Below are positions 1 through 7,245 of a stretch of DNA of 22,318 bases, in pieces. Location of the stretch: the NCBI GenBank assembly GCA_018985225.1, contig JADGIF010000083.1:1-22318 (forward strand), written 5' to 3'. Position 1 is the stretch's first letter. Every line of letters starts with the position of its first letter. The notes below the pieces were generated by a model, which worked only from the letters and a program-made list of their open reading frames with translations, did no database searches and was not told the DNA's origin. Both the position numbers and the translations under genes were made by a program. This DNA comes from Amoeboradix gromovi. Taxonomy: Eukaryota; Sanchytriomycota; Sanchytriomycetes; Sanchytriales; Sanchytriaceae.

Positions 1-535
1 ATTCCACATAATTGCAAACTTGAAAACCCAAGCTGATGTGCAAAGGTATCTTTGAGCCATCTAGATCATACTCGTGAGATAATTTTAATTTTGGGGTTTT
101 CCTCCATTGGTCGTCAGAAACAGATTTGAAGGCGACTCGGTGTTAGTGGGCGGCGTACTAGTACATTCAGTGAAATTACACGACTTAAGAGACAATATAC
201 TGTTATCAACATCTTTTAAATAGATAGTGGCCTTAATAGGATGTACATTATATGGCATAATGAGTTGAATCTCAATGGTTATTTTCACTTTTACAATGTT
301 TTTATCCTATACGCAAAGACTTCAGTTTAGTTTCCACAATTTCAGGTGGACCAGTGTTATTAGTCTCCGATACTTTTCTTATAGTAAAGGTATCATCAGA
401 AAAGTAAAACCTTTGACCAGTACCCCAATTCGTTTTTTGAAGATCAATAGTTACAGTTTTCTCTTCGGTATCTGTCACTTTTAGTTTCAAGTGTGCGAAT
501 TCGGAAAAATAATTAAAATTTGAATAACAATGCAA
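1..535 (-). CDS. Unrecognised intron-containing protein, 3' end off the left edge, 5' end unresolved
   Basis: Three reading-frame segments on the minus strand join into one continuous coding stretch if two short GT-AG introns (288-312 and 136-158) are removed. The joined protein reads ...HLKLKVTDTEEKT... , ...KITIEIQLIMPYNVHP... and ...SDDQWRKTPKLKLSHEYDLDG... and is still open at base 1. It is rich in beta-strand-like and charged segments and has several N-T/S sites, as expected of a lumenal or extracellular domain, but I do not recognise the family. The start is not resolved. There is no ATG in the first frame, and a hydrophobic segment (SLLTIFALLF) lies in another frame at about 520-555, which may be a signal peptide joined through an intron I cannot place. 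A pseudogene is a weaker alternative. Confidence 0.5.
136..158 (-). other. Predicted 23-nt spliceosomal intron
   Basis: GT at the 5' end, CACTAAC as a possible branch site, and GAG at the 3' end. Removing it joins ...NFTECT to AFKSVSDDQW and bypasses a frame change that otherwise ends the protein. No homologue fixes the junction, so it rests on frame continuity and splice-site match. Confidence 0.55.
288..312 (-). other. Possible 25-nt spliceosomal intron
   Basis: GTATAG at the 5' end and TAAAAG at the 3' end. Its removal fuses the upstream frame ending KLKSL to the downstream frame starting KITIEIQ. It lacks the branch-site/acceptor signature of the better-supported introns here. A one-base frameshift at the same spot would explain the data equally well. 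Confidence 0.35.
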
Positions 536-714
536 AAATTGTCAAAAGAGACTATTTCACGGTTGAATTTAAGTCGCAGTGGGTTTAGAAGCTGCAGGAT
601 TGTTGAATAAATCACTCTTTCAAGTAAAAAATATTGCGTAAATTGTCAGAGTCACCACAGCCAATCGTTGAACGTGCAAACATTAATATATGCGCAATTC
701 CATTCTAACTACCT

Positions 715-1353
715 ATGCAGTTGTTTCTCCTTTTGGTTTTGGCACAGAGTAGTTCATCGTTTAAAGCCGAAAACCTTTCAGCGTTGACTAAAGATGACTT
801 TTTATCCTTGGCAGCTAACCCTACTTTGAATTCCAAGTACCAGTCAGAGATGGCTTCTCATGGCACAATATCAGATGCAACACTTGCCAGCATTAAAGCA
901 GAAACAGCTAAGAACGACATTCACTTGCTACCTGTAGCACAGCCCAGACCAAGAAATCCTAGAATGGATCTTCTAACTGCAGAAGATATGGTAAACGTCC
1001 AAACAGATCCTGTTTTGAACGCAAAATATACTGCGGATATTGCAAATTACGGAACGTTGACTGATAAGACGTTGGATGAGATATTTTCAAGACGTGACGG
1101 AAAGTCTGGCACTCCAACGTCTGGCACTCCAACGTCTGGCGCAAAAAAACCTAAAACTACTGGTACATTGCCTTCCAAAACTCCAAAGCAGCCTGCTAAA
1201 AATGGAACCACCTCTAACAACGAGGAAAAATCAGAGAGCCCAGCTGTTAGCACTACTGGTGTCGGCGAGACTATTGGTAGCAGCGCCGAGATGGGAGCTT
1301 CATTAAGCTTCTTTTTCAATGCAGTACTGCTAATGGTTTTATCTCTTCAGTAA
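715..1353 (+). CDS. Secreted, probably GPI-anchored protein with two ~40-residue repeats and a Thr/Pro/Lys-rich stalk
   Basis: 212 aa. Residues 1-15 form a signal peptide (MQLFLLLVLAQSSS). Residues 24-63 and 87-125 are two copies of one repeat with the pattern D/E-D, then N/D-P-x-L, K/R-Y, G-T-I/L and a D three or so residues later. Residues 128-190 are a low-complexity S/T/P/K-rich stalk containing a tandem SGTPT. Residues 194-212 are a hydrophobic tail behind small residues (S189, S190, G194, A195), typical of a GPI-attachment signal with no cytoplasmic tail. A shorter paralogue lies at 21662-22129. The family is not one I recognise. A cell-surface or wall role is inferred from the architecture only. 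The ATG chosen is the first in frame and directly begins the signal peptide. Confidence 0.8.
   Translation: MQLFLLLVLAQSSSSFKAENLSALTKDDFLSLAANPTLNSKYQSEMASHGTISDATLASIKAETAKNDIHLLPVAQPRPRNPRMDLLTAEDMVNVQTDPVLNAKYTADIANYGTLTDKTLDEIFSRRDGKSGTPTSGTPTSGAKKPKTTGTLPSKTPKQPAKNGTTSNNEEKSESPAVSTTGVGETIGSSAEMGASLSFFFNAVLLMVLSLQ
1105..1140 (+). repeat. 15-bp tandem repeat in the stalk of the GPI protein
   Basis: Unit TCTGGCACTCCAACG is present twice plus a partial third copy (TCTGGC), in frame, encoding S-G-T-P-T. The paralogue at 21662 lacks this stalk entirely. Confidence 0.9.
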
Positions 1354-1794
1354 ATGTTTTCCGTTCAATAAATACTCATACTTCAATAAACCGTTTGTCC
1401 CTTCGTTTAAAGACTGCTTTAAAAATGATATCGTCCAAAGAAGAGTGAAATAAATGGTTGAGTGTGATGAAGCATTCACTAGTCAACATACACAAGGAGT
1501 GACACTCAAAAGAAAACCGTTTTGAGACTTGCAAATAATTTCAATTAAAGTGGACAGAGGCCTTATCGCATTAATGAACATGCTTGATCAATCCCGCCCT
1601 AAAACATTGAAGGCGTTATCAGCCATGTAACAGAACTGCAGGCTTTTTCAGTTTCTATGTGGAAGTTCTTGATTTTCTGAGTTACCAAGACGTTAATAAG
1701 TAGTAGGTCAAAGTATTATAGATTCAAATTGTGCTGACACTTCGATGAGACTGCCATTACATCAACGTATTGAGGATCGGCTTGTAAATAACAA
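1354..1794. other. Intergenic stretch with poly(A)-type signals, no resolved gene
   Basis: 441 bases between two genes whose 3' ends face each other. AATAAA occurs soon after the left gene's stop (around 1367 and 1387), and the right gene's stop codon overlaps an AATAAA on the minus strand. A minus-strand frame over about 1345-1634 has only two stop codons, but nothing in it is recognisable. Confidence 0.5.
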
Positions 1795-2970
1795 TTAATT
1801 TATTATTAAGTGAAATCCTGGTAAATTCGCAATTCCTAAAAATACGTGACTCTCAATCAACGGATCCATGAAATACGGGATAGTTCCAATCAGAGATATG
1901 AAGGTGGATATTGACCATAGCAACTGAGTTTGTTCTGAACTAGTGTCATACTTTAATTTGTTCTTTACAAAACTGACTTCTAAAATGACCAATGTACATT
2001 GAATCATAAAGAACATAAAACTTCGACCGTCACAACCTTTGAACGCGTTCAGAGCAGCGCCTGCACATGCCTCATACTCATGAAAGATGCCGCTCATAAA
2101 AAATGCAAAAATAAATGATGCATATTGCTTAATCCTATGGTGTGACCATGATTTGGGAGTAAATACAAATGCAGTACGGAATGCCTGATGCCAATTCTTC
2201 CCCCAGAAGTCTCGAAGGCTCTTAGGACGAGTTAAAGTGTTGGACCCAAATAAATCTAAACAATTCATATCTTGCCAATAAAGTATCAAAAACATAGCAT
2301 CGTGTTGTTTAGATCGTAGCTCATTCCAGTTGAGTCCTAAAAGTTTCTTTTTGTAATAATCAACGAGTATTTTTGAATAAACAAAACCAGCCACAGCAAT
2401 TATATCAGCAGCAAATTGTAGAATATACAATACTGTACAGGCAAATGTGTATCTGCCAATAATGTGTCTAAGAATTATATTTCTAGACTTCAAGCAGTAA
2501 GAAGTGGTCAAAAAAAAGAAACTGACTTTTACGTTAGTTTTAATTAATTGCCACAGCAGCAGCCAGAAATTTGGACGCCAAGGAAGAACAAAATGATGAC
2601 TTAGTAGGCAAGGGGAGGACCTAATGTCTGCGCAGAACCGCTCCCAATTTGCCAATTTCGTGTAGTCTCGTAACTTCAAATGAGAAAAAACTTTGGATTT
2701 GGGCATTAGTATTGTAGTCGGCAGACCATTGCGATATATTTGAAGAGCAGGGTCATTAACCTGATATCCAATCGTTAACTTTAGTAATCTGGTGACTGTA
2801 ATAAAAATGCAGGTGCTGAAAAAATAATTGAGGCCGGCTTCATTAATTGGCAATAGAAATGGAGCCAGATACAGAGACATAAGCATAAAAACTTTCAGAA
2901 TTGCATCAAATTCATGAAATACGTTCACAAACATGAAAAGAAAGAGGACCCGAACAATCAAGCCTATCAT
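1795..2970 (-). CDS. MBOAT-family O-acyltransferase, wax-synthase type
   Basis: 391 aa multi-pass membrane protein. The motif R-D-F-W-G-K-N-W-H-Q lies at residues 253-262, and the segment FMSGIFHEYEA, with H297 as the likely catalytic histidine, follows it. This spacing is typical of the MBOAT_2 (wax-synthase domain) group of membrane-bound O-acyltransferases, which move an acyl group from acyl-CoA to an alcohol, usually in the ER. Hydrophobic segments occupy residues 1-65, 130-200 and 280-380. The length and both motifs suggest an intact enzyme. The substrate cannot be read from the sequence: wax ester, sterol ester and acetyl transfer are all possible. The gene is uninterrupted. A palindromic TTGCGCAA lies about 36 bases upstream of the ATG. 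Confidence 0.85.
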   Translation of the reverse strand: MIGLIVRVLFLFMFVNVFHEFDAILKVFMLMSLYLAPFLLPINEAGLNYFFSTCIFITVTRLLKLTIGYQVNDPALQIYRNGLPTTILMPKSKVFSHLKLRDYTKLANWERFCADIRSSPCLLSHHFVLPWRPNFWLLLWQLIKTNVKVSFFFLTTSYCLKSRNIILRHIIGRYTFACTVLYILQFAADIIAVAGFVYSKILVDYYKKKLLGLNWNELRSKQHDAMFLILYWQDMNCLDLFGSNTLTRPKSLRDFWGKNWHQAFRTAFVFTPKSWSHHRIKQYASFIFAFFMSGIFHEYEACAGAALNAFKGCDGRSFMFFMIQCTLVILEVSFVKNKLKYDTSSEQTQLLWSISTFISLIGTIPYFMDPLIESHVFLGIANLPGFHLIIN

Positions 2971-4319
2971 TGTTTTCGGTTACTCCAGTTCCCCTTTTGA
3001 TGAGTTGCGCAAACGCCGAATGAGAGTATGGCAACCATGGATACATGAAGCCTGGATAATCTCAAAAAATGTTTAAAATGCACCCAAACATGAGTTCTCT
3101 GGAACAGAATCAGCTATTATATAACCTTACAAGGAAATCCTTTTAGCGTTTCTAATTGCATTAAGCAGGGCTTGCTTTGAAATTGGTTTGACATCTAGTC
3201 TTTAGTGAAGATGAACAAGGCACCTGGAAAATTCTGAATGAGATTCTGATAGTGAAAACTAGAAATTGATCTCTAGTACGGAATGGTTGAGTTAATTAAA
3301 AATTTCCATTTATTTTAAAAGCCGGCTTCTCTTTTCTTCACTAAGTACCAAATCGAATGGGCAAGTGAAACAATTGCACTCTTATCTAGAAAAGCTGGCG
3401 GAAGAAATTAACGATAAAGCACGGACATCAATTTAAGTGAGATTGAAGATGAAGATGTTCTGGAAAAATTCCATCTAGTGAATAGAAGAGTTGGAGCAAA
3501 AGAGTTCTAATATCACTTTTTCTATGCCAAACTGTTCTTTCGTCGTTTTTAACAGGCATTCAATGACATGAAGTTTTGGTCAATTGCGTTGCTAGCGCTA
3601 TTGAAACGGGTGGCCCAGTGCTCAATCAAAAGTTATTGAAATAGTTTGGTAGTATTTGAGTGTGGCTTCCTTGTTTGCTTTACTTTTTTATGGAACAGCT
3701 CGATTGTTTTCTTGAATAAATCATTTATCGCGAATCTTTATGCATTTTTGTATAATTTCAAGACTTTTCCAGATTTTTCTAATAGCTTAAATACTCGACA
3801 TACTTCATCTTCGCAAATGGTAAATGGATGCAATCCTGAACATGTCAAATCTAAGAATAACTAATAGTTACAGCATAAACTCATCAACATTGAGGAACTG
3901 GCCCAAGTATGGAACAATTAGGTTTTTTCAACCCGTCCTCAAAAGAGATCAACGATAAATATTTTGTAAACTACTTATTTAACAATTAGTATGTGATATC
4001 TCAATACTTAATATGCATGTACAATCTGTGGCAATCTTAAGAGAACCGTTTTGATGCTACGTGTATATAAATGTCATTTCAAGATAGATAGAGATTATAT
4101 AGCAGCAATGGTCTAGTTCTCATACTTTGTATCTCATTTCTTATAGGATCCAAATATACTAACTTCGATTTGTTTGAAGTAGTTTCTGTACTATGACTCG
4201 TTTACTTTCAGAACATTTCCAATATTCAGCTTTGTTTAAAATTAGATTTTGCAATTTTTATGTTATCAAACAGCTTAAATGAATTCGGATAACATTTAGT
4301 TGTCCTAAAATTGGCTCAA
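2971..4319. other. Long intergenic region with coding-like fragments, no resolved gene
   Basis: About 1.35 kb between the divergent MBOAT and START-like genes. On the plus strand there are short frames that read like protein: near 3200-3250 (SEDEQGTWKILNEILI), 3340-3437 (QIEWA, then KLAEEINDKA after a candidate 25-nt intron at 3365-3389), and a single frame from 3433 to 3864 broken by only three stops. They cannot be joined into one gene with convincing splice sites. The simplest reading is a decayed gene. A gene with unusual introns is an alternative. Confidence 0.4.
3433..3864 (+). pseudogene. Possible gene relic of unknown family
   Basis: One plus-strand frame of 144 codons contains three internal stops (two TAA, one TGA) before the final TAA. 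The longest clean part is the 72 codons from 3646. It reads ...EDEDVLEKFHLVNRR..., ...QAFNDMKFWSIALLALLK..., and ...FLWNSSIVFLNKSFIAN.... Few stops for such AT-rich DNA suggest former coding capacity, but I recognise no family and chance is not excluded. Confidence 0.25.
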
Positions 4320-5030
4320 ATGGGGGTTTCTAACATGAATGTGATCGAAGAATCTGCTCATTTTGATCCAACCGGCATGCAAGAAGTGACATCTTACGAA
4401 GGATTGAATGTGTATTATGATGGCACCACTTATTATTGTAAGGGTGTTATATCTCTCTCAGCAGAGAATATTTTTAATTTCTATCAGGAAAATGATCATA
4501 AAGACTTGATGAAGGCGCTTAATGAAATATTGTCTTCTGCATTGCTGTGGGGCTCTTCCAGACCGTCTACTCCAAGTAATTCACCAGTAATAGATAAGAT
4601 GAATAACACACAGGCAATCACGACATGGACGGTGTCTTTACCCTTTGTCAGGCAGCGTGTGTACGCATATACCAGGCAAGGATTTGTACTAACAACTAGT
4701 GCTGGTCAGAAGGCTTATGTCCTAATTAATGAAGCTATTAAGGAAGCTATACCTATTGGATATTTTGCGTATCAGGTTTTTAATTATGCACAAAAGGCTG
4801 TCTTAATTCAACAGACTGATGATTTATGTTTCGTTTATGTGTCTTATTATGACCCAGATAATGTGGTTCCCACTGCTGTCTCTAACCTGTTAGTTCAAAT
4901 GTATGTGCCATATTTTATTAAAAGGATTTACAAATCTTGCGGACTGATGAATGATATTTCAAAAGATGTTAGAATCGCAGCAGTAGGTGACGCTTTAGAG
5001 CAGGGAATTCAGAAAGGTTTTGTACTATGA
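4320..5030 (+). CDS. START-domain-like lipid-binding protein
   Basis: 236 aa, no signal peptide and no membrane segment. From about residue 30 the order of features fits the START/Bet v 1-like fold: YYCKGVISLSAENIFNFYQ (first strand and helix), TTWTVSLPFVRQRVYAYTR near 102-119, QKAVLIQQTDDLCFVYVSYYDPD near 158-180 in the position of the family's VSYxDPxG stretch, and a long C-terminal helix VSNLLVQMYVPYFIKRIYK near 187-205. START proteins carry lipids or sterols in a hydrophobic cavity. The ligand here is unknown. Overall similarity is weak, so the assignment rests on pattern rather than identity. The first in-frame ATG is used; three sense codons before it contain no ATG. An AATAAA follows the stop closely. 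Confidence 0.5.
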   Translation: MGVSNMNVIEESAHFDPTGMQEVTSYEGLNVYYDGTTYYCKGVISLSAENIFNFYQENDHKDLMKALNEILSSALLWGSSRPSTPSNSPVIDKMNNTQAITTWTVSLPFVRQRVYAYTRQGFVLTTSAGQKAYVLINEAIKEAIPIGYFAYQVFNYAQKAVLIQQTDDLCFVYVSYYDPDNVVPTAVSNLLVQMYVPYFIKRIYKSCGLMNDISKDVRIAAVGDALEQGIQKGFVL

Positions 5031-5089
5031 TCGAAAAATAAATTGTTGACTTGATACGAATTTAAATTTTTTCTCAACTGACCTTACAA

Positions 5090-6022
5090 ATGGGACAGTC
5101 CCGAATGAATTCAAAAGTATTGAAAGAAGTATTTATCACTGATAGGAGAGAGAGAAATAGAATGATAAACAGAAAAAGAGGTAAATTGAACATCTGGTCA
5201 ACGCTGAAAGCAAAAATAGCACCAGAGAAGCGAAATTTTGTGTACACACATGAATTAGGTAGCACGGAAATATTTGATTACTTGAAGTTGAGATTGAAAG
5301 ATTTGAAGGCAATTTATCCCAATGTCATTGCGATTCCAAATGATTTTTATGATTTTGACAAAAAAATTGGGAGAACACAATATGTCCCCGCATTGCAAGA
5401 CATCTACATAGATTATCTTGAAAAGTTTAGTAATACTGTCCTAGACTGTAATGGAATTAGAGTCTCATTTTGTAACCCAGTTGAAGCTGTGGAAAGCAGC
5501 CTAAAACTAAAAAGCTATACTTCCATTAACACAGAAACCCTAGTCTATAAAACGCTACTGCATAGAATAGCTGACACAAATACTTCAAATTACGAGGAAA
5601 GGCTATACTTGGCGATTATCCAAATGCATGGTTGGGTAGAAAAATCATCAATGTTTGTTGGTATTGCGATTTTAGAGAGTTTAGTGAACGACATGTCTCC
5701 AACTGTGCTCATTGAAAAAAACAAAATGATATTAGGAGCGATTGTCTATGAAATATATCAGGTTTACATGTATTTCGTAGAGGATTGCTTTTATGATGCT
5801 GAAATATTGGACTTGTTAAGAATTTCTGCGCAGTTGAACTTCCCAGGAGCACTAAAAGAAGGCGTGCATGTGTTTAGGAAGTACTTGAAGAAGTATCCTA
5901 TGCTTTTCTTGGACCAGTTTATCCAAAAGAGTGATGAATTTGAAAATAGTATATACAGAGGCAAAGGTGATAAGGAGGGGAAAACTGCAATTTTGAAAAC
6001 TGCGTTACAAAAATATGTGTAG
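5090..6022 (+). CDS. Unrecognised 310-aa soluble protein, largely helical
   Basis: An intact frame starting at the first ATG, 59 bases after the START-like gene and on the same strand. The N-terminus is strongly basic (DRRERNRMINRKRGK at about residues 18-32, a possible nuclear or RNA-binding tail). It is followed by a mostly helical body with alternating hydrophobic and charged residues, for example YLKLRLKDLKAIYP, YLAIIQMHGW and LLRISAQLNFPGALKEG, and it ends in a lysine-rich tail. There is no signal peptide or membrane segment. The middle and C-terminal helices could be TPR- or HEAT-like, but no consensus is clear. I do not recognise the family and assign no function. Confidence 0.7.
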   Translation: MGQSRMNSKVLKEVFITDRRERNRMINRKRGKLNIWSTLKAKIAPEKRNFVYTHELGSTEIFDYLKLRLKDLKAIYPNVIAIPNDFYDFDKKIGRTQYVPALQDIYIDYLEKFSNTVLDCNGIRVSFCNPVEAVESSLKLKSYTSINTETLVYKTLLHRIADTNTSNYEERLYLAIIQMHGWVEKSSMFVGIAILESLVNDMSPTVLIEKNKMILGAIVYEIYQVYMYFVEDCFYDAEILDLLRISAQLNFPGALKEGVHVFRKYLKKYPMLFLDQFIQKSDEFENSIYRGKGDKEGKTAILKTALQKYV

Positions 6023-6061
6023 CTACACTAAAAGTAAACTTAAATTTTTGCTTCTATCGCA

Positions 6062-6186
6062 ATGATGCCTACTTTGAGCGTAGACAACTTGATCGTATCT
6101 TGTTTCAGTATACTCTTGCCTAATTAGTGTTAAAATACATGGAGTACTCTTTCAATGATCTATGTGACAGCATTTTGCGAATTTAG
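6062..6186 (+). CDS. Candidate tiny two-exon gene, ~34 aa
   Basis: Starts at a double ATG (MMPTLSVDNLIVSCF) and continues after a 20-nt intron at 6108-6127 as MLKYMEYSFNDLCDSILRI, ending in TAG. The evidence is mainly the intron, whose sequence GTATACTCTTGCCTAATTAG closely matches the well-supported introns of this window. A second intron starting at 6164 and ending at 6191 would instead give ...NDLYHYWIDAAGTLR... and extend the gene towards the repeat element. No family is recognised. It may be a small protein, a 5' part of a longer gene, or a fortuitous frame. Confidence 0.35.
6108..6127 (+). other. Predicted 20-nt spliceosomal intron
   Basis: GTATACTCTTGCCTAATTAG: GT start, CTAA branch-like core and TTAG end, the same layout as the introns confirmed by homology in MICU1, MCU and the ABC transporter. 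It lies in phase 1 of the candidate gene at 6062. Confidence 0.45.
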
Positions 6187-6282
6187 ATTAGACCACTACT
6201 GGATTGACGCTGCTGGAACCCTAAGGTCGAATTGAACAAGGTGTATCCTTCTTGCTGCTAACTGTACAAATTACAGTTTTTG

Positions 6283-6288
6283 CATGAG
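6283..6288 (+). repeat. Left target-site duplication CATGAG
   Basis: A direct 6-bp repeat immediately outside the element, identical to 6740-6745. Confidence 0.7.
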
Positions 6289-6317
6289 AGACATCAAATA
6301 TAAAAACTGGACTAACT
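6289..6317 (+). repeat. Left terminal inverted repeat
   Basis: Begins AGACATCAAATATAAAAACT and is the reverse complement of 6711-6739 apart from three mismatches. Confidence 0.75.
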
Positions 6318-6710
6318 TTCTATAACAACTTGGAACATTATTCAAGAGGCGAATGGACATTCAGCTAGTTGCGGAGTTGAAGAGTATAAAAGGAAAATAA
6401 ATAACTTTTTGTATCGAAATTTCAAAAATAAATATTCTGTACAGCTATTCTCTTACTCTTTCATCCAATCTTTACTTCAAATAAAATATCACTATTACTC
6501 TGTAAAAACTAGAATAGAAAAGAGTACCGTCTAGGAACATGCACCTTTTGCTTAGATGCTCAAAGACCTCATATATTTGAACGAGATGCAGGGTCTTCTA
6601 GTTTTATTATGAAGAGGGGATTGAAAGTAATGAAAGAAAATTGGTATAATAGAAGAAGATCTTTTATTAATGATAGCATTCCTCCGTATGGTGCACCTTC
6701 TTTAAAAACG

Positions 6711-6739
6711 AGTTAGTCTAGTTTTTATATTTGGTGTCC
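6711..6739 (-). repeat. Right terminal inverted repeat
   Basis: On the minus strand it begins GGACACCAAATATAAAAACT, the same as the start of the copy at 22151. Confidence 0.75.
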
Positions 6740-6958
6740 CATGAGTATGTCTCCGAGTTTGTCATCCTCATAGCAACCACGCGTTGTTTTCGTAGGAGTA
6801 TCAATCGCTTTCGACAAATTACGCAGACATCTTTCTTTTTCTTTGCGCAACAATCTCAATTTTAGACTTTTCTGAGTGCAGTAGAGTGTACCCTATATTA
6901 GAATTGATATTTTTAGCTTCGAGATATTCTGGCTGTGGCAATTTGGAAATTTCACCAT
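6725..6958 (-). CDS. Small gene whose last codons come from the inserted repeat element; intron structure uncertain
   Basis: The solid part is a minus-strand frame from about 6890 down to the TAA at 6725-6727. It reads ...LKLRLLRKEKERCLRNLSK, ...AIDTPTKTTRG and ...YEDDKLGDILM, then GHQI-stop. GHQI and the stop lie in the element's terminal repeat. The only upstream ATG is at 6956-6958. It can be joined either by two introns (6933-6955 and 6867-6891), giving M-PEYLEAKNINSNIG-LKLRLL..., or by one 63-nt intron (6893-6955) ending TCTAATATAG, giving M-GTLYCTQKSLKLRLL.... The protein is about 55-65 aa, basic and helical, and unrecognised. It is divergent from the TAN1 gene. Without the element it would end LM-QKL-stop. 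Confidence 0.5.
6740..6745 (+). repeat. Right target-site duplication CATGAG
   Basis: Matches 6283-6288 exactly. On the minus strand this CTCATG is coding (Leu-Met) near the end of the small gene at 6725-6958. Confidence 0.7.
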
Positions 6959-7245
6959 TGATGAGAAAACGAATCTAGTTTTTACTCAATCACCGAAGAT
7001 CAAGAAAAGAAGGATACTCGAAAAGTAGAGGTCCTCGAGTCTGAATAAATATTTTATTTAGTTAAAACGAACTCGTGTTATTTATGAAAACGACGGGAAT
7101 TAGCAGTATCAGAAAAGCTACTTAGCAGTACTGCTTTGGCTGCGATCCTATCTTTACTCTATAGAAAGCGCCTGGTAAAAGAATTTTTGGAGCGTACACA
7201 GTTAAATGTTTGACTGGAATTTCAGATTGGAGGTTCAAACACGGA

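Larger units (their letters stand above)
6289..6739 (-). mobile_element. 451-bp terminal-inverted-repeat element with 6-bp target duplication
   Basis: The ends are a 29-bp inverted repeat matching at 26 positions (6289-6317 and 6711-6739). The element is flanked directly by CATGAG on both sides (6283-6288 and 6740-6745), the hallmark of a transposed DNA element. Read on the minus strand, its first ~180 bases closely match a second copy at 22151-22318. Inside is a short frame (6679 to 6569, minus) starting MLSLIKDLLLLYQF and ending at TGA, followed by a further stretch in the same frame with several stops, as in a decayed gene. It is too small to encode a transposase, so it is probably a non-autonomous or MITE-like element. 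A 6-bp duplication does not decide the superfamily. Confidence 0.75.

Noticed and set aside
1345-1634. Minus-strand frame with only two TGA stops behind the first GPI gene, with a 15-nt GT-AG segment that would remove one stop
   Set aside because: The other stop cannot be removed, no family is recognisable, and two stops in about 97 codons is not improbable over the many frames inspected.
3909-4040. Short plus-strand frame MEQLGFFNPSSKEINDKYF followed by a 24-nt GT...AACAATTAG segment
   Set aside because: At most 35 residues, both versions end at once, and no similarity is seen; AT-rich DNA yields such frames by chance.
6289-6739. Assigning the TIR element to a named superfamily (e.g. Dada or Polinton-like, which also make 6-bp duplications)
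   Set aside because: No transposase, integrase or polymerase is visible, and duplication length alone is not diagnostic.
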